A DNA stretch of 64,000 nucleotides, taken from positions 7,914 to 71,913 of the forward strand of contig JAEZJW010000168.1 of assembly GCA_023415595.1 (NCBI GenBank). Reading direction: 5' to 3'. The notes below the pieces were generated by a model that saw nothing but the letters and a program-made list of their open reading frames with translations, made no database searches and was not told the DNA's origin. Of this stretch, positions 62,067 through 64,000 are shown one piece after another (positions within the stretch are counted from its first letter, which is position 1; each line of letters opens with the position of its first letter). This DNA comes from Bacillota bacterium. GTDB lineage: Bacteria > Bacillota > Clostridia > Lachnospirales > Lachnospiraceae. The position numbers were made by a program, and so were the translations under genes.

Positions 62067-62115
62067 GAGGCATTACTTTATTAACCGTATATAGTATAGT
62101 GATGGGAGGTACGAT

Positions 62116-63504
62116 ATGTATAGATTAGCAATCGCAGGAGCAGGGTACAATACGATGATTGTGGGAGTATGCTTTGCAGAGGCGGGGCATCAGGTTTCTC
62201 TGTTGGATGCTGACGTCAACAGGATCATTGATCAGGAAGAAGACGGAGGATCCTTAGCCTTTGAACCGGATTTACTGAGGCTGATTAAAAAGCATCTTGC
62301 AGCGGGAAGACTTCATTTTAACCCGGATTATGAAGCGGTCTGCTTTGAAGCCGATGCCATTTTCATCGGGGGCAGAGAGGATATCCCGCCAGATCAGCAG
62401 TTTATCAACCTGGCATCGATCCTGCGTAAGATTTCAGATTCTGTCTCAAAGGACAGTCTGGTAGCCATCCAGGCTACAATACCGGTTGGAACCTGTGACC
62501 AGCTGGAACAGTATTTTAACGAATTGCCGGCAAATGGCTATCGGATGGAAATCGTGGCGAATCCTCAATTCTTTTCGAAGGGAACCGCTATCAGGGATAC
62601 CCTGTATACCGGCAGGATTGTCATCGGTACTGAAAGCGATTGGGCCAGGGAACTATTATCACAGATCTATAAACCGTTTCGGGCACCGATTCTTAAGGTA
62701 TCCAGGAAATCGGCAGAGATGATAAAGGTTGCAGCAAATAATTTCCTTGCAGTCAAGCTGTCCTATATGAATGAGCTGGCTAACCTATGTGAGCTTTCCG
62801 GGGCAGATATTGATGAAGTTACGATTGGGATGTCCTATGATGAACGGATTGGCAGCAGTTTTCTGGGAGTAGGGGTCGGTTATGGAGGATACGGGATTGT
62901 GTCCGATACAAAATCATTGATGGAGCTGGCTGAAGGTAACGAATATGGGATGAAGTTGGTAAAGGCTGCAAACGAAGTAAATCAGGTGCAGAAGCTCTCT
63001 CTGTACAGAAAAGCCAGGGGAAGACTGTCCGATTTCAAAGGGAAAAAAATTGCTATACTTGGATTAACCTATAAGCCTGGAACGGATGACTGTAAGGACG
63101 CACCTTCGATTGAAAACATCAGGCTTCTTCTGGAGGAGGGAGCGGATATCTGGGCTTATGATCCGGTCGGGATCAGGAACTATAAAAAGATCTTTCCGGA
63201 AGGAAGAAATGGTAACGGCTACATTACCTATACAGAGAACAGTGTGGATGCTCTGATCGATGCTGAGGCGTGCTTTATATTTACAGGCTGGGGCAAAATC
63301 AAAGCAATAAAACCGGATATGTACCGTAAGCTGATGAAGGCTCCTTTGATTTTTGACGGTAGGAACCTCTATCCTATAGCAGATATGCAGAATGCCGGAA
63401 TGGAATACTATTCCGTCGGCAGGAAAGAAACCAAGTCCCGTGAGCAGGAGCTTATGTTTCCCGCCGAACTGATCTATTCCCGGCAGCTTACGATTCTTGG
63501 GTAA
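62116..63504 (+). CDS. UDP-glucose dehydrogenase-like protein lacking the catalytic cysteine (pseudoenzyme candidate)
   Basis: Across its length this 462-residue protein parallels the intact ugd product, but active-site motifs have changed. The SCFPKD segment is YGIVSD, so catalytic Cys becomes Gly260 and the neighbouring Lys becomes Ser. NPEF is NPQF (Gln151). The nucleotide loop GTGYVGL is GAGYNTM. Lys and Asn of EMIKVAANNF and the UDP-binding C-domain (KIAILGLTYKPGTDD) remain. The frame is open with GGGAGG upstream and a terminator downstream, so it is a kept gene rather than a decaying one. It may bind UDP-sugar or partner with Ugd. Confidence 0.85.
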   Translation: MYRLAIAGAGYNTMIVGVCFAEAGHQVSLLDADVNRIIDQEEDGGSLAFEPDLLRLIKKHLAAGRLHFNPDYEAVCFEADAIFIGGREDIPPDQQFINLASILRKISDSVSKDSLVAIQATIPVGTCDQLEQYFNELPANGYRMEIVANPQFFSKGTAIRDTLYTGRIVIGTESDWARELLSQIYKPFRAPILKVSRKSAEMIKVAANNFLAVKLSYMNELANLCELSGADIDEVTIGMSYDERIGSSFLGVGVGYGGYGIVSDTKSLMELAEGNEYGMKLVKAANEVNQVQKLSLYRKARGRLSDFKGKKIAILGLTYKPGTDDCKDAPSIENIRLLLEEGADIWAYDPVGIRNYKKIFPEGRNGNGYITYTENSVDALIDAEACFIFTGWGKIKAIKPDMYRKLMKAPLIFDGRNLYPIADMQNAGMEYYSVGRKETKSREQELMFPAELIYSRQLTILG

Positions 63505-63522
63505 TGGAGGAAGGAAAGGATG

Positions 63523-63550
63523 AGAAGGGACATGGAAAAGTCCCTTCTTT
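63523..63550 (+). terminator. Terminator at the end of the exopolysaccharide locus
   Basis: AGAAGGGAC (63523-63531) pairs with GTCCCTTCT (63540-63548), followed by a short T-rich tail. Confidence 0.7.
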
Positions 63551-63623
63551 GTCGTATCAGGACTAATTTCACTTTCCATTTTGCAGTTCAGGCTCACTGA
63601 GTATATCCTAGTATTATGATTTG

Positions 63624-63632
63624 TGATATAAT
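63624..63632 (+). promoter_or_regulatory. Extended -10 promoter of the last gene
   Basis: TGATATAAT gives TG one base before a perfect TATAAT (63627-63632). No clear -35 is seen, which is usual for extended -10 promoters. Confidence 0.55.
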
Positions 63633-63696
63633 TGAATCAGGACATGCATATACTACTATATGTTTGTGAACAGCTGAGAATTAGGAGGAAGTATGG

Positions 63697-64000
63697 ATGA
63701 AGAGATTAATCCTGGTAACATCACCCCCAGCCTGCGGTAAAACCTATGTGTCAAAGCAATTGGCAAAGGCATTAAAGCATGTGGTATACCTGGATAAGGA
63801 TACTCTGATCTGCCTGTCAAAACAGATTTTTAAAGTTGCCGGTGAACCCTATAACAGAAGCTCCAGCTTTTTTGAAGAAAATATCAGGGATTATGAGTAT
63901 GAAGCAATCGTAGCCCTGGCCTTGGAAGCATTGGATTATGCCGATACAGTCCTGATCAATGCTCCGTTTACAAGGGAAATCAGAGACATGAATTATATTA
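63697..64000 (+). CDS. P-loop kinase/ATPase-like protein, partial at window edge
   Basis: The first 101 codons encode KRLILVTSPPACGKTYVSKQL, a P-loop (Walker A) start like small-molecule kinases, followed by YLDKDTLI and VLINAPFTREIRDM, the last resembling a Walker B-adjacent strand. The frame continues past the window end. ATG 63697 is 8 nt from GGAGG; an ATG at 63693 is in another frame. It stands outside the polysaccharide locus behind a terminator and its own promoter. Confidence 0.8.
   Translation, partial: MKRLILVTSPPACGKTYVSKQLAKALKHVVYLDKDTLICLSKQIFKVAGEPYNRSSSFFEENIRDYEYEAIVALALEALDYADTVLINAPFTREIRDMNYI

Noticed and set aside
1..64000. CRISPR arrays, tRNA or rRNA genes, transposase genes, prophage
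   Set aside because: No regularly spaced direct repeats, cloverleaf-like genes, rRNA segments, transposase or phage structural genes were recognised in either strand.

Overview
The window looks like chromosome of a spore-forming, moderately low-GC Clostridium-type Firmicute, most likely a Lachnospiraceae relative. The main evidence is the mother-cell dipicolinate synthase pair dpaA/dpaB, a Gram-positive CpsB/CpsC/CpsD capsule-control set, a class II fructose-bisphosphate aldolase, strong GGAGG ribosome binding sites, and rho-independent terminators. This placement is inference from gene content. No rRNA, tRNA, CRISPR array or transposase gene was seen.

Region 1 (1-21000) is housekeeping and metabolic. 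It holds an SDR oxidoreductase, an acyl-CoA thioesterase, fba, a membrane GGDEF-EAL protein, tgt-yajC, a DUF2268-like metallopeptidase, a small conserved-looking protein, asparagine synthetase, dpaAB, a complete oligopeptide importer (oppA, then oppBCDF) and a GNAT acetyltransferase. The intergenic spaces here are unusually structured. Two diverged copies of a ~200-nt element with compensatory stem changes follow fba (3299-3517) and oppF (19531-19715). A ~280-nt multi-branched RNA candidate lies at 3679-3960. A ~215-bp palindromic MITE-like element lies at 19875-20089. Long stems also lie in the oppA and oppB leaders.

Region 2 (about 20918-63550) is one very large co-directional exopolysaccharide/capsule locus of about 38 genes, preceded by a consensus-like promoter and a leader hairpin. 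The first half (21063-32333) carries a WecG/TagA transferase, glycosyltransferases, two unusual kinase-like genes, an acetyltransferase, a flippase, a polymerase-like membrane protein, LicD and a VanZ-like protein. A regulatory and priming core follows (32595-37143): PHP tyrosine phosphatase, Wzz-like adaptor, BY-kinase, an unknown two-TM protein and a polyprenyl-phosphate sugar transferase. The second half (37147-63504) makes sugar nucleotides and assembles a second unit. It contains CDP-glucose to CDP-3,6-dideoxyhexose enzymes (rfbFGH plus an RmlC-like epimerase), GDP-mannose to GDP-fucose enzymes (manC, gmd, fcl), UDP-glucose to UDP-glucuronate to UDP-galacturonate enzymes (ugd and a 4-epimerase), more glycosyltransferases, two ATP-grasp proteins, a radical SAM enzyme, a UDP-galactopyranose-mutase-like flavoprotein, and a second flippase and polymerase. 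The duplicated flippase, polymerase, acetyltransferase and cysteine-motif GT4 genes suggest a composite locus. The last gene of the locus is a UDP-glucose-dehydrogenase paralogue that has lost the catalytic cysteine and looks like a pseudoenzyme.

The window ends inside a P-loop kinase-like gene with its own promoter. Several start sites were moved from the longest reading frame to the codon best placed behind a ribosome binding site; these are noted per gene.
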